From: an uncultured Verrucomicrobiota bacterium
Lineage (GTDB): Bacteria; Verrucomicrobiota; Verrucomicrobiia; Chthoniobacterales; SZAS-18
Direction of reading: 5' to 3'
DNA: 27,865 nucleotides
NCBI GenBank assembly: GCA_937871685.1
Contig: CALMOL010000023.1
Coordinates: 2,170 to 30,034 of the forward strand
The notes beneath the pieces are model-generated. The model was not told the origin of the DNA, did not search any database, and was given only the letters and a program-made list of their open reading frames with translations. A program made the position numbers and the translations under genes. This document shows, piece after piece, positions 1-8,900 of this stretch. Each line of letters begins with the position of its first letter. The first letter of the stretch is position 1.

Positions 1-839
1 TTGCACGCGGGGCAACGCTCGTATCGCTTCGGGCCGAGGTTGAAGCCGAAGAAAGGGCGCGGATACGTGACGCCGCACCCGGAGCAGGTGGCCTCGCCGA
101 AAATGAGCTGGCCGGCGGTGCCCCCGCGGCCAATCAGCGCCCGCGCAAAGAGCACCACCCCGGCGGCATAGAAGGCGAGCACCCAGAGCTGAAGCGCCAC
201 CCCTTGGACCACAGGGCTCGGCCCCAGCCAGCCCCAGCGGGCGAAGAGGATCGGCGCGTTGAGCGAGAAGTGCAGGATCATCGCCACGAGCAGGCCTGCC
301 GCCAATCCGCCCGGCCAGCGCCACCGCTTCCACGCGCCGACGGACACGAACACAAAAAACGCGTGGCACACGCACACAAGGAAGCGCTCGCCAACGAAGC
401 CGCCGAACTGCCACCAGGGCGCCTTCTCCACGAGCGGCGACATCGCCACCAGCGCGCCGACCATCAGCACCTCCCCCAGCCCAAACCCGAGGCCCAGCGC
501 GAAGGCCACGCGCGGCGCATTCTCGGCCGTGGTCCGCCGCGCCCAAACCGGCACGAGCAGCAGCGGCCAGAGCTTGGCCGGCTCCTCGGTCAGCGGCGCG
601 TAGCACAGCCGGATCCACGGAAGGAGCGGCGAGTCCGCGTCCACCAGCGCGCGCACTGCCCGGTCGAGCAGGGGCAGGCGCACGCCGTAGAGCATCACCG
701 CCGGCATCGGGATGATCAGCGCGCAGAGCAACATCAACCATCGGCGATCCTCCGGCGGCACGAATCGTCGCACGAGCGCGCCGTAGGCCGCCACGCAGAG
801 CGCGAAGGTCACGGCGACAACGAGGATAAATCCAATCAT
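1..839 (-). CDS. PrsW-like intramembrane metalloprotease with C-terminal zinc ribbon (partial, runs off the left edge)
   Basis: The gene starts at ATG 839, or at in-frame ATG 854, which adds MGWAQ, and stays open to base 1. About 279 residues are visible and the 3' end is missing. The sequence shows repeated hydrophobic helices and the motif series typical of PrsW/CPBP-type membrane proteases: TEEPAK (Glu85-Glu86), GLGFGLGEV (116-124), a helix with His159 (VCVCHAFF), and HFSLN (His190, Asn194). In this family the Glu pair and the two His residues form the metal-dependent active site in the membrane. After the last helix comes CSGC (252-255), then CPAC (276-279), a four-Cys zinc ribbon expected on the cytoplasmic side. 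The zinc ribbon fused to the protease core is not the usual PrsW layout. The gene is transcribed away from the acetoacetyl-CoA synthetase gene across a 219-bp gap. Family assignment rests on motifs only; a non-proteolytic homologue is possible. Confidence 0.72.
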   Translation of the reverse strand, partial: MIGFILVVAVTFALCVAAYGALVRRFVPPEDRRWLMLLCALIIPMPAVMLYGVRLPLLDRAVRALVDADSPLLPWIRLCYAPLTEEPAKLWPLLLVPVWARRTTAENAPRVAFALGLGFGLGEVLMVGALVAMSPLVEKAPWWQFGGFVGERFLVCVCHAFFVFVSVGAWKRWRWPGGLAAGLLVAMILHFSLNAPILFARWGWLGPSPVVQGVALQLWVLAFYAAGVVLFARALIGRGGTAGQLIFGEATCSGCGVTYPRPFFGFNLGPKRYERCPAC

Positions 840-1058
840 CTGCGCCCATCCCATCCGACGTGCGCAGCGATGTCGAGCTTGGAAAGCCTCCCTGCTGCGT
901 GGTAGCGGTTCGCCCCCTCGGCGCCGGCCTCATTCGCCCTGCTGGCTCTCGCCGCTCTGTCGCGCGAAGTCGGCGCCCGCTGCCATGTTGCTCCCTCCAC
1001 CCTAGCCGTCTCGCTTCGCTCGGCTCCATCTTCTCGGTCCTTCCCTCCTCTCTTTTCC

Positions 1059-3080
1059 ATGTCCTCCCCCGCCCCTGCCAACCGCGGTGAAATCCTCTGG
1101 CAGCCGCCGCTCGACCGCGCCGCCGACTGTCGCCTCGCGCGCTTCGAGGAATGGCTCGCCGCGCGCGGGCACGACTTCCCCGGCTACGAGGAGCTTTGGG
1201 AATGGTCCGTCGCCGAGCCGGGCGCGTTCTGGGCGGCGGTGGCCGATTACTTCGAGATCCTCTTCCATTCCCGCGCCGCCGAGCCGCTGGTCGATGCCGA
1301 TCTCATGCCCGGAGCGCGCTGGTTCCCCGGCGCCACGCTAAACTACGCCGAGCACGCCCTCCGCCGTCGCGACCATCACCCGGCCATCCTCTTCCAAGGC
1401 GAGCCCGGCCCCGACGGCGCGCCGAACGCCCGCTCGCTCTCGCGCGCCGAGCTGGCCGCGCAGGTGGCGGCCTTCGCCGCGGCGCTACGCGCGATGGGCG
1501 TGCGCGCCGGCGACCGCGTCGCGGGCTACCTGCCAAATATCCCCGAGACCGTGGTCGCCTTCCTCGCCGCGGCGAGCCTCGGCGCGATCTGGACCTCCTG
1601 CCCGGCCGAGCTCTCGGCGCGCGGCGTGGTCGAGAAATTCTCGCTCATCGGCCCGAAGGTGCTCGTGGCCGTGGACGGCTACCGCTACGGCGGCAAGGCC
1701 TTCGAGCGCCACGGCAGCGTGGGTGAGATCGCCGCCGGACTGCCGACGCTCACGCACGTCGTGATGGTGCGCGGCCTCGGCGCGGGAAGCGAGCCGGGCC
1801 GGCCCGATGAAACCCGCGCCGGGATCACCGTGGAATCCTGGCCCGCGCTGCTCGCGGCGAACGCCCGCGCGGAGCTGCGCTTCGAGGGCGTGCCCTTCGA
1901 GCATCCGCTGTGGATCTTGTATTCCTCCGGCACCACCGGCGCGCCGAAGGCGATCGTGCAGGGCCACGGCGGCATCCTCCTTGAGCACGCCAAGGCGCTC
2001 GCGCTTCACCTCGACCTCGGCCCGGGCGACCGCTTCTTTTGGTTCACCACCGCGGGCTGGATGATGTGGAACTTCCTCGTCTCCGGCCTTGTCGTGGGCG
2101 CCACGGTGGTGCTCTATGATGGCTCGCCAAAATATCCAGACCTGCGCGCCCTTTGGGCGTTCTGCGCGGAGAACAAGGTCACCTATTTCGGCACCAGCGC
2201 GCCGTTCCTCGTGGCCTGCATGAAGGAAGGAATCTCGCCGCGCGGGGAATGCGAACTCGGTGCGCTCCGCGCCATCGGCTCCACCGGCTCGCCGCTGCCG
2301 CCGGAAGGCTTCCGGTGGGTGTATGAGCACGTCTCGCCCGACGTGCTGCTCGGCTCCGTCAGCGGCGGCACCGACGTGTGCACCGCCTTCATCCTCTCGC
2401 ACCCGCAGCGCCCCGTGCGCGCCGGCGAGATCCAATGCCGCGGCCTCGGCGCGGCCGTCGAGGCCTGGGACGAGGAGCGCCGGCCGCTGCGCGATGCCGT
2501 GGGCGAGCTGGTCCTGACCAAGCCCTTTCCCTCGATGCCGGTGAAGTTCTGGAACGATGCCGACGGCGCAAAATTGCGGGCCGCCTACTTCGAGCACTTC
2601 CCCGGCGCGTGGCGGCACGGCGATTGGATCAAGGTCACCTCCGGCGACGCCGCGTGCGTGGTCTATGGCCGCTCTGATTCCACGCTCAACCGCGGCGGCG
2701 TGCGCATGGGCACGAGCGAGTTCTACCGCGTCGTCGAGGAGTTGCCGGAGATCGCCGATTCTCTCGTGGTGGACACCGGCGCGCTCGGCCGCGACGGCCG
2801 CCTGCTCCTCTTCATCGTGCTCCGCGAGGGCGTCGGATTAAGCGACGCGTTGCGCGACGCCCTGCGCGCCCGCATCCGCGTTGATCTCTCGCCTCGCCAC
2901 CTGCCCGACGAGATCATCGCCATCCCCGAGGTGCCCAAGACGCTCAACGGCAAGAAGCTCGAGGTGCCCGTGAAGCGCATCCTCCTCGGCCAGCCTCCCG
3001 AGAAGGCCGCCAGCGCCGGCGCGATGGCCAACCCGGCTTCGCTCAAGTTCTTCGTGCAGCTCGCGCAGGCAAACTCGTGA
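1059..3080 (+). CDS. aacS: Acetoacetyl-CoA synthetase (acetoacetate--CoA ligase)
   Basis: This 673-residue protein of the acyl/aryl-CoA ligase (ANL) superfamily matches the usual length of acetoacetyl-CoA synthetases (about 650). It activates acetoacetate with ATP and CoA to acetoacetyl-CoA in the cytoplasm, feeding ketone bodies back to polymer, lipid or acetyl-CoA metabolism. Visible signatures are the N-terminal ACAS-type cap (EEWLAARGHDFPGYEELWEWSV), the P-loop-like A3 motif YSSGTTGAPKAIVQGHGG, the adenylate-binding GGTDVCTAF, the hinge-region GRSDSTLNRGGVRMGTSEFY, and a C-terminal PKTLNGKKLEVPVKRIL carrying the catalytic lysine. GTDVC and NRGGVRMG are characteristic of acetoacetyl-CoA rather than acetyl-CoA synthetase. 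The start ATG at 1059 gives the expected N-terminus. It is the only metabolic ligase in the window, with no partner gene beside it. Confidence 0.93.
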   Translation: MSSPAPANRGEILWQPPLDRAADCRLARFEEWLAARGHDFPGYEELWEWSVAEPGAFWAAVADYFEILFHSRAAEPLVDADLMPGARWFPGATLNYAEHALRRRDHHPAILFQGEPGPDGAPNARSLSRAELAAQVAAFAAALRAMGVRAGDRVAGYLPNIPETVVAFLAAASLGAIWTSCPAELSARGVVEKFSLIGPKVLVAVDGYRYGGKAFERHGSVGEIAAGLPTLTHVVMVRGLGAGSEPGRPDETRAGITVESWPALLAANARAELRFEGVPFEHPLWILYSSGTTGAPKAIVQGHGGILLEHAKALALHLDLGPGDRFFWFTTAGWMMWNFLVSGLVVGATVVLYDGSPKYPDLRALWAFCAENKVTYFGTSAPFLVACMKEGISPRGECELGALRAIGSTGSPLPPEGFRWVYEHVSPDVLLGSVSGGTDVCTAFILSHPQRPVRAGEIQCRGLGAAVEAWDEERRPLRDAVGELVLTKPFPSMPVKFWNDADGAKLRAAYFEHFPGAWRHGDWIKVTSGDAACVVYGRSDSTLNRGGVRMGTSEFYRVVEELPEIADSLVVDTGALGRDGRLLLFIVLREGVGLSDALRDALRARIRVDLSPRHLPDEIIAIPEVPKTLNGKKLEVPVKRILLGQPPEKAASAGAMANPASLKFFVQLAQANS

Positions 3081-3322
3081 GCCGCCGTGGACAACGCAGG
3101 CAGATCAGCTTTCTCCGGCGCCGCCTCCCCACCCGACGCACCCGGACTTGCACGATCCCGTCGGAAAAGCGGCGCGTCCGTGGGCACCGAATCTCTGCCG
3201 CCTGCCAAAGCGGCCCGCTGGAACAGGAATCTGGCTCGCGGCACCCTGATTTCGGCCTCGGGGCAAGCGCGCGCCGCGGCCAGCGCCACGATTCCTCCGA
3301 AACCAGCTGCCCCCCTTTATCC

Positions 3323-4450
3323 ATGCCTAGGAAATTGATTGTCTGTGCCGACGGCACTTGGAACACCGCCGACGAGACGGATCACGGCACCCCGTGTCCC
3401 ACCAACGTCCGCAAGATCGCCACCGCCTTGCTGCCGGCCGACCGCGCCGGCACGCCGCAGGTCGTCCATTACCACGCCGGCGTCGGCACGAACTTCGGCC
3501 AGCAGCTAACCGGCGGGGCCTTCGGCGCCGGCCTCTTCGAAAACGTGCGCGAATGCTACCGCTTCCTTATACAAAACTACGAGCCGGGCGATCGGCTTCA
3601 CTTCTTCGGATTCAGCCGCGGCGCCTACACCGTGCGCAGCCTCACCGGGCTGATCCGCTGCTGCGGCATTCTCCGGCGGGGTCACGAGGGCCAGGAAGAC
3701 GCCGCCGTCGCCCACTACCGCTCCTACGACGAGGACACGGCCCCAGACTCGCCCAGGATGCGAGCCTTCCGCAAGGAACACGCCCACCATGACGAGCAGG
3801 AGATCGAGGTGATCGGCGTGTGGGACACGGTCGGCGCCATGGGCATCCCCGGCCTGGACGGCCGCTTCCGCCTCATGCACGGCCTCGATTGGCAGTTTCA
3901 CGACGTGAAGCTTTCCTCCTACGTGAAAAACGCCTTCCACGCGCTCGCCATCCACGAGCACCGGAAGGAGTTCGTGCCTGCCCTGTGGGAGCAGACGGAG
4001 AGCGGGGCGGCCAAGGGCCAATGCCTTGAGCAAATGTGGTTCACCGGCTCGCACTCCGACGTGGGCGGCGGCTACGCGGAGGCCGGCCTGTCGGACGTGG
4101 CGCTGATGTGGATGATTGAAAAGGTGAAGGCGTGCGGGCTTGAATTCGACGAGGCCGGCGTCGGAAAAATCACCGCCAACGCGCTCGCCAACGCACACGA
4201 TTCCTTCAGCGTCCTCTATAAGGTCCTGGCCGTGCTTGGCCACTCGACCAGCGGCGTCTGGCGCGAACTCGGCCCGACACAGGCCAAGGCGAGGTGGGAA
4301 GACGTGCACCCCACGGCGGTGGAAAGGTTTCGCACGCCCAACATCAAGCCGGGCTTCTGGCCGGAAACCTTCCGCAGCGCCCTGTCCGCCATGCCCTGGG
4401 CGCCGCAAGCGACCGGCCCGCCGCCGGCGGGCGGCCTGCCGTCGGCGTAG
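3323..4450 (+). CDS. DUF2235 alpha/beta hydrolase (Tle1-like phospholipase family)
   Basis: This 375-residue protein starts at ATG 3323 (MPRKLIVCADGTWN). The frame is open further upstream, but those 82 codons look like arginine-rich non-coding sequence, and DUF2235 proteins begin with this CADGTWN motif. Visible hallmarks are ADGTWN (9-14), the nucleophile elbow GFSRG with Ser98, WDTVGA (167-172) with the likely catalytic Asp168, HALAIHEHR (206-214), and GSHSDVGGGY (242-251) with the likely catalytic His244. DUF2235 includes the Tle1 phospholipases delivered by type VI secretion systems and many uncharacterised housekeeping or defence-linked hydrolases. No signal peptide or membrane segment is seen. 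No VgrG, PAAR or immunity gene is adjacent, so a T6SS role is not supported here. The nearest downstream gene on the same strand is the nSTAND protein at 5975, beyond a repeat-rich gap. Confidence 0.85.
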   Translation: MPRKLIVCADGTWNTADETDHGTPCPTNVRKIATALLPADRAGTPQVVHYHAGVGTNFGQQLTGGAFGAGLFENVRECYRFLIQNYEPGDRLHFFGFSRGAYTVRSLTGLIRCCGILRRGHEGQEDAAVAHYRSYDEDTAPDSPRMRAFRKEHAHHDEQEIEVIGVWDTVGAMGIPGLDGRFRLMHGLDWQFHDVKLSSYVKNAFHALAIHEHRKEFVPALWEQTESGAAKGQCLEQMWFTGSHSDVGGGYAEAGLSDVALMWMIEKVKACGLEFDEAGVGKITANALANAHDSFSVLYKVLAVLGHSTSGVWRELGPTQAKARWEDVHPTAVERFRTPNIKPGFWPETFRSALSAMPWAPQATGPPPAGGLPSA

Positions 4451-4530
4451 AAAGCGAGGGTTGCCCGCTTGGCTCGTGCCGGATCGACCGACATCCAATC
4501 ATCTCGCGTCGAACCCAGGGCAGTCCCTGG

Positions 4531-4568
4531 AAAAACAAGCCGCCGGACGGGGGTTCCGTCCGGCGGCT
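4531..4568 (-). terminator. Rho-independent terminator for a minus-strand transcript
   Basis: A perfect 13-bp GC-rich stem (4538-4550 pairing with 4556-4568) has a 5-nt loop. On the minus strand it is followed by TTG and then TTTTT, the layout of an intrinsic terminator. It lies 66 bp past the stop of the small minus-strand reading frame at 4635 and is in the wrong orientation for the DUF2235 gene. Confidence 0.75.
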
Positions 4569-4634
4569 GGGGAGGGCCGGAACCGAGAACCAAGAGATCA
4601 AGAGTCGCTTGGCCAGTTTACTGGTTGTCGCCGC

Positions 4635-4871
4635 TCAAGGCTTCGGCGGCATCTTTGTCTTGCGGGGCAGGCTCTTGCGCTCGGACTTCTTCTTGCGACC
4701 CAGGGCCTGGATCTCGTTGGAGTCCTCGCCGGATTGGCCGGCCACGGCGGTCTTGGCTGAGAGGAGGCCGCTGTGGAAGGCCCACCGCGCGGCGATCTCC
4801 AGAGTGCGCTTGGTCTTGAGATCGACCTCCGCCGGTTTTCGTATCCGCCCCGCGGCTTCGCAGTTCGCCAA
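4635..4871 (-). CDS. Small basic hypothetical protein, possibly the tail of a decayed gene
   Basis: This frame gives 78 residues if TTG 4871 is used as the start. It encodes a plausible, lysine-rich protein ending GRKKKSERKSLPRKTKMPPKP. Codon third positions are overwhelmingly G or C from about codon 18 to the stop (CTC AAG ACC AAG CGC and onward), as expected for real coding DNA in this genome, and a strong terminator on the same strand follows. No good ATG or ribosome binding site is seen. Upstream, the same frame runs into the 21-bp repeat array, where it reads heptads such as FRNLAGR, FENFLGR and IQNPTAG until an in-frame TGA near 4947. It may be a short gene with an unusual start, or the surviving 3' end of a longer gene overrun by repeats. 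I do not recognise the family. Confidence 0.45.
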   Translation of the reverse strand: MANCEAAGRIRKPAEVDLKTKRTLEIAARWAFHSGLLSAKTAVAGQSGEDSNEIQALGRKKKSERKSLPRKTKMPPKP

Positions 4872-4874
4872 GGG

Positions 4875-5420
4875 GTTGCGGAATCCAGCCGTCGGGTTCT
4901 GGATTCTACCCAGGAAGTTCTCAAAACGGCCCGCGAGGTTCCTGATTCAGGAAGTGCACTTCCCGAATCGGCCCAAGAGGTTACAGAAACCGTAAGTGAG
5001 GTTACCGAAATCATCAGCGAGGTTCCTGAACCGGTAAGTGAGGTTGCCGAACCTGTAAGTGGGGTTCCTGAATCGATAAGTGAGGCTACCGAAACCGTAA
5101 GTGAGATTACCGATTCAGGAACCGAGGTTACCAAAACGGTCAGTGCGGTTCCTGAATCAGGAAGCGCGGTTATCGATTCAGGAACCTCGCTTCCTGAGTC
5201 GGGAACCTCACTTACGATTTCGGTAACCGCACTTCCTGAATTGAGAACCGAGGTCACCGATTCGAGAAGTCTGCGGCTCGGGTCGACTGGCGGGATTCCC
5301 GATTCAAGAAGAGGTCGTTCGTCCTAGGCCGGGCGAGTTCCTGAAGGAAGAACCCCGCCGGCCGATCTCATCGGCCGTCGGGTCATTTTGGCCCGACAAC
5401 CCTCTGAATCAGGAACCTCG
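4875..5420. repeat. Degenerate 21-bp tandem array, 26 units in constant register, dyad-symmetric
   Basis: Cutting the sequence every 21 bases from 4875 gives 19 recognisable consecutive units (4875-5273). They resemble GTTCCTGAATCAGGAACC or GTTACCGAAACCGTAAGT followed by GAG or a related triplet. Weaker units continue in the same phase at 5295, 5337, 5358, 5379 and 5400, so the register holds over 26 periods. Many units are imperfect palindromes (for example TTCCTGAATCAGGAA at 5149-5163). Unit 5358-5378 has a different sequence but is also a near-perfect palindrome. The array is visibly AT-richer than the flanking genes. Because 21 is a multiple of three, both strands stay open in some frames (plus 4773-5327, minus 5257-4598), giving heptads such as TVSEVTE. 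Those frames lack coding character elsewhere, so no long CDS is called. Confidence 0.9.
5359..5397. repeat. Two overlapping GC-rich hairpins inside the 21-bp array
   Basis: CGGCCGAT (5359-5366) pairs perfectly with ATCGGCCG (5370-5377) around a 3-nt loop. GTCGGG (5377-5382) pairs with CCCGAC (5392-5397). Neither is followed by a T-run on either strand, so they are structural elements rather than obvious terminators. They share one base, so both could form at once or nearly so. Confidence 0.6.
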
Positions 5421-5587
5421 CCGGCCGTTTCTACCACCGCCGCACCATTTCGACTCGCCTGCGCTCGTTGTCCGGCGCGCCGCGGACTTGTGTCCTCTGT
5501 CGCATCCTTGCCCGAGGCCAGCCTCACAATTCGCCGGACATTGACGCTCCCAGCGTCGCGCGGAGCAACATCTTGGCTGCCTGGGCT
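5421..5587. other. Non-coding stretch between the array and the hairpin cluster
   Basis: No gene with convincing codon use, no RNA gene and no clear promoter was seen here. Short open frames on both strands have compositions typical of out-of-frame high-GC DNA. Confidence 0.5.
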
Positions 5588-5713
5588 GGAGGATGGGCAT
5601 CCCTTGCGAAGGGACTGCCATCCTCCGCGATGAACTAACCATCCTCTCGTCCAGGATGATTGTCCTCGGCGAGAAGACGCTCGTCTTCAGTTGGAGGCAG
5701 AGCGTCTTCTGCC
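5588..5713. repeat. Cluster of short perfect inverted repeats (hairpin-rich element)
   Basis: Successive hairpins fill this stretch. GGAGGATGG (5588-5596) pairs with CCATCCTCC (5618-5626), enclosing an inner TCCCTT/AAGGGA stem (5600-5605 with 5609-5614). AGGA/TCCT lies at 5653-5666. GAAGAC/GTCTTC lies at 5673-5678 with 5683-5688. GGCAGA/TCTGCC lies at 5696-5701 with 5708-5713. The stems have different sequences but similar size, as in the palindromic intergenic repeat families of Verrucomicrobiota and Planctomycetota. No coding function is apparent. The element sits about 260 bp upstream of the nSTAND gene. Confidence 0.7.
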
Positions 5714-5974
5714 ATCGGACATATCTTCGTTGTGGCTGGACAGCTGAGTTACCCATCGATGGGGAGGGATGACTCTCCAGAGGTCCGTCTTTGGTGAGAG
5801 ATCGACCAGCGCGCCGTCTCGGCTTTTCAGCGGTCCGACTTGTAGCTCGCGAAAATCCTGACTCCCCGCCGAGGATTTCACGCCGCTCGCTTTTCCCTTG
5901 TCTGTGCCGCCCCAGACCTTCAGCCTCGGCGTGCGGTGCCGGACATGCCCGCGCTTCTGAACTCGTTTCCACCT
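5714..5974. other. Leader region upstream of the nSTAND gene
   Basis: No gene or RNA is recognised. The region should hold the promoter of the gene starting at 5975, but I could not identify convincing -35/-10 or -24/-12 elements. Confidence 0.4.
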
Positions 5975-8900
5975 ATGCAAACGCTCAAGGTCTTCGTGTC
6001 CTCCCCTGGCGACGTGCGCGAGGAGCGCGAGATCGTCGGCCGCGTCGTCGAGCGCATCGAGGCACGCTACTGGAACTTCGTGCGCCTGGACTCGGTGCTG
6101 TGGGAAAGCGAGCTGGTGCGCGCCACCGGACACTTCAACGAGGAGATCGTGCGCCCCTCGGAGTGCGACGTGGTCCTGAGCGTCCTGTGGCGGCGCCTCG
6201 GCTCGCTGATGCCGCCACAGTTTCTGAAGGCCGACGGCACGCGCTTCCAAAGCGGCACCGAGTGGGAGATCGAGGACGCGGTGGCCGGCTACGAGGCGAG
6301 GCGGCGCGCCAAGGCCGAGGGCAAGAGCGAGGAGACGCCCTTCCCCGACGTGCTCATCTTCCGGCGCATGGCCCCTGCACCCGGGCACCCGGCGGAAGCA
6401 AGCGGATCCGATGATTCCGCGGAGCAGGCGCAGAAGCTGGACGCGTTTTGGCGGCGCTTCATGCTGCACCCCGACGGGACGATCCGGCGCGCGTTCCATG
6501 CCTATGCGACGCTCGAAGAGTTTCAGCACGCCGCCGAGGCCCAGTTGGAGAAGGCCGTCGTCGCGCGGCTACCGCGGCTCACGGCGACCCAGGAAGTGCT
6601 CAAGCCCATCCCGCTGCAAGGCTCTCCCTTCAAGGGGCTCGCCGCCTTCGAGGCCGCCGACGCGCCGCTCTTCTTCGGCCGGGAGAAGAGCGCCGGCGAG
6701 GTGCTGCGCCAGTTGCGCGCGCAGGCCGACAAGGGAAACGGCGGGGCGTTTCTGCTCATCTACGGCGGCAGTGGCAGCGGCAAGAGTTCCCTCATGCGGG
6801 CGGGAATCGGTCCGCGGATCACGCAGCCAGGCTGGCTGCCCGGCGTCGAGACGTGGTGGCGCGCGACGCTGCTGCCCGGCCAAGGCGAGGGAGCGTTGAC
6901 GGAGCGCTTGGCGCACGCGCTCCTCGCGGCGCTGCCGCAGGGCACCGCCGCGGAAGGTCTGGCGCAGGACTTTTCCCTCAGGCCGGCCACGGCCGCCGCC
7001 AGGATCCATGCCGCCCTTGCGGCGGAGGCGGCTGCGGCGGGGCGCTTGCCCACCGCCACGCGGCTGCTCGTGGAGATCGACCAGTTGGAAGAGGCGTTCA
7101 CCGCCGAGGGCTTCGATGACGCGGGAAGAGACGCCTTCTTCGCCGCGCTGGCCGCGCTGGCCGAGGGCGGCGCCTGGGTGATCGCCACGATGCGCAGCGA
7201 GTTTTTCCCGCGCATCGCCCGGCACCCGGACCTGCTGCGCCTGGTGCGCGCCGCCGGGGGCGGCTACATCCTCACCCCGCCGCGCCCGGAGGACTTGGCT
7301 CGCATGGTGCGCTGCCCGGCCATGGCGGCCGGCCTGGGCTTCCAGCGCCACCCGGAGACCGCGCAGGACTTGAGCGAGGAGATCCTGGAAAAGGCGGGGC
7401 GAAACCCCGAGGCGCTGCCCCTGCTCCAATTCTGCCTCCAGCGCCTGTGGGAACAACGGGACGAGCGCGCGCTGGTCTGGGCCGCCTACACGGCGATGGG
7501 TGGGCTGGAGGGGGCCATCGCCCGCGCGGCGGGCGAGGTGTTTGCCGCGTTGCAACCGCACGAGCAGGAAGCCGGCCGGCACGTTTTCGCCGAGCTGGTG
7601 CAAGTCGGCGGGGAGGACGATGGCGCTGGATCCGCCACCCGGCGGCGCGCCCCGCTCGAAGCCGCGCAGGCCATCGCGCCAGGGGCCGCGCGCTTCATCG
7701 CCGCCTTCGTGGACGCCAAGCTCCTGGCCACCGACGGCACCGCCACCGGCGCACGCGTGATGCTGGCGCATGAGGCGCTCCTGACGCACTGGCCCGAGCT
7801 GGCCCGGTGGGTGGAGGCCAATCGCCGCCTGCTCGCCGCGCGTGGCCGCCTGGAGACGGCCGCCGCCGAGTGGACGCAGGCCGGCGAGGACCGCGGCCTG
7901 CTCCTGCGCGACCGCCGCCTGCGGGACGCGGAAGACGTGCAGGAAAGCGCCCTGTTTGCCCTGCGCGCCGACGAGCGCGCTCTGCTGGGGGCGTCGCGCC
8001 AACTGCAACGGCGAGGCGTCCGCATCCGCCAGGGCGTCCTCGTCGGCGCGCTCGTGCTGGCTGCCGCCGCCAGCGTGGCCGCCGTCCTCGCGGTGCAGAA
8101 CGCGACGCGCGCCACGAGCGCCGAGCAGACGGCCGTGGCGCAGCGGGATCGCGCCGACGGTGAGGCCAAGGCCGCCAGCGAGCAGCGCGACCGCGCGGTG
8201 GCCGCGCGCGAGGGGGCGGAAGAACTCGTCGAGTTCATGACCTTTAAGCTGCGCGACCAGCTGGAACCCATTGGCCGCCTCTCGCTGATGACCGGGATCA
8301 ACGAGAAGGTCGAGGCTTATCACCGCCGCTTCGCGCGGGAGGACGATCCGCCGGAGCTGCTGCGCCGGCGCTCGGCCCTGTATCAAAACCAGGCCATCTC
8401 CCTTCTGTCCAAGGGCGACGCGCCCGGCGCGCTGGCCCGCAGCCGCGAGGCGCTGGCGATCCAGCGGCGCCTGGTGCAGCTCGAACCGAACAACACCTTG
8501 TGGCTGCGCGACCTGAGCACTTGCTGCGACCAAGCCGCGATGGCGCTGTCGATGGGGGGCGACTCCGAGGGCGCCCTCCAAGTCAACCGCGAGTCCCTCG
8601 CCCTGCGCGAGCGGCTCCTGCAGACGGATCCTTCGCGTCCCTCCGCGCAGCGCGACGTGGCGATAAGCTGGTTCAACGTGGGCGCCATGCTCCACGCGCG
8701 CAACGAGCTGGACCAAGCGCTGGAAGCCTACCAAAAGGCGGTCGCCCTTTTCCGGCGCGCCGGCGAGCTGGACCCTGCCGACGACGGGCGGCACAAGCTC
8801 GCGGTCGCGCTCAACCGGGTTGCCGACATGCAGGCGGCACGCGGGAACTTGACCGCGGCCGTCGAGACCATCCGCGAGGCGCTCGATCTCCTCGAGCTGC

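Noticed and set aside
1485..2618. 377-codon minus-strand frame opposite aacS
   Set aside because: It is a shadow of a well-supported ligase gene; its composition is typical of antisense frames.
3077..3322. N-terminal extension of the DUF2235 protein overlapping aacS
   Set aside because: The family begins at MPRKLIVCADGTWN, and the extension is arginine-rich with no recognisable features.
4598..5257. Minus-strand 219-codon frame through the array
   Set aside because: It is open only because of the 21-bp period. Its C-terminal third is arginine/proline/serine-rich and conflicts with the better-supported frame ending at 4635.
4773..5327. Plus-strand 184-codon frame with TVSEVTE heptads
   Set aside because: The repeat length is a multiple of three, so several frames stay open by construction. 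The codons outside the array are not protein-like, and the nearby terminator and coding tail argue for the other strand.
4875..5420. CRISPR array
   Set aside because: There are no identical repeats separated by unique spacers, the units are contiguous 21-mers, and no cas gene is present.
4940..5420. TGA read as an amino acid in the FxNLxxR minus frame
   Set aside because: Each palindromic unit creates a TGA automatically, and all other genes in the window use TGA as stop.
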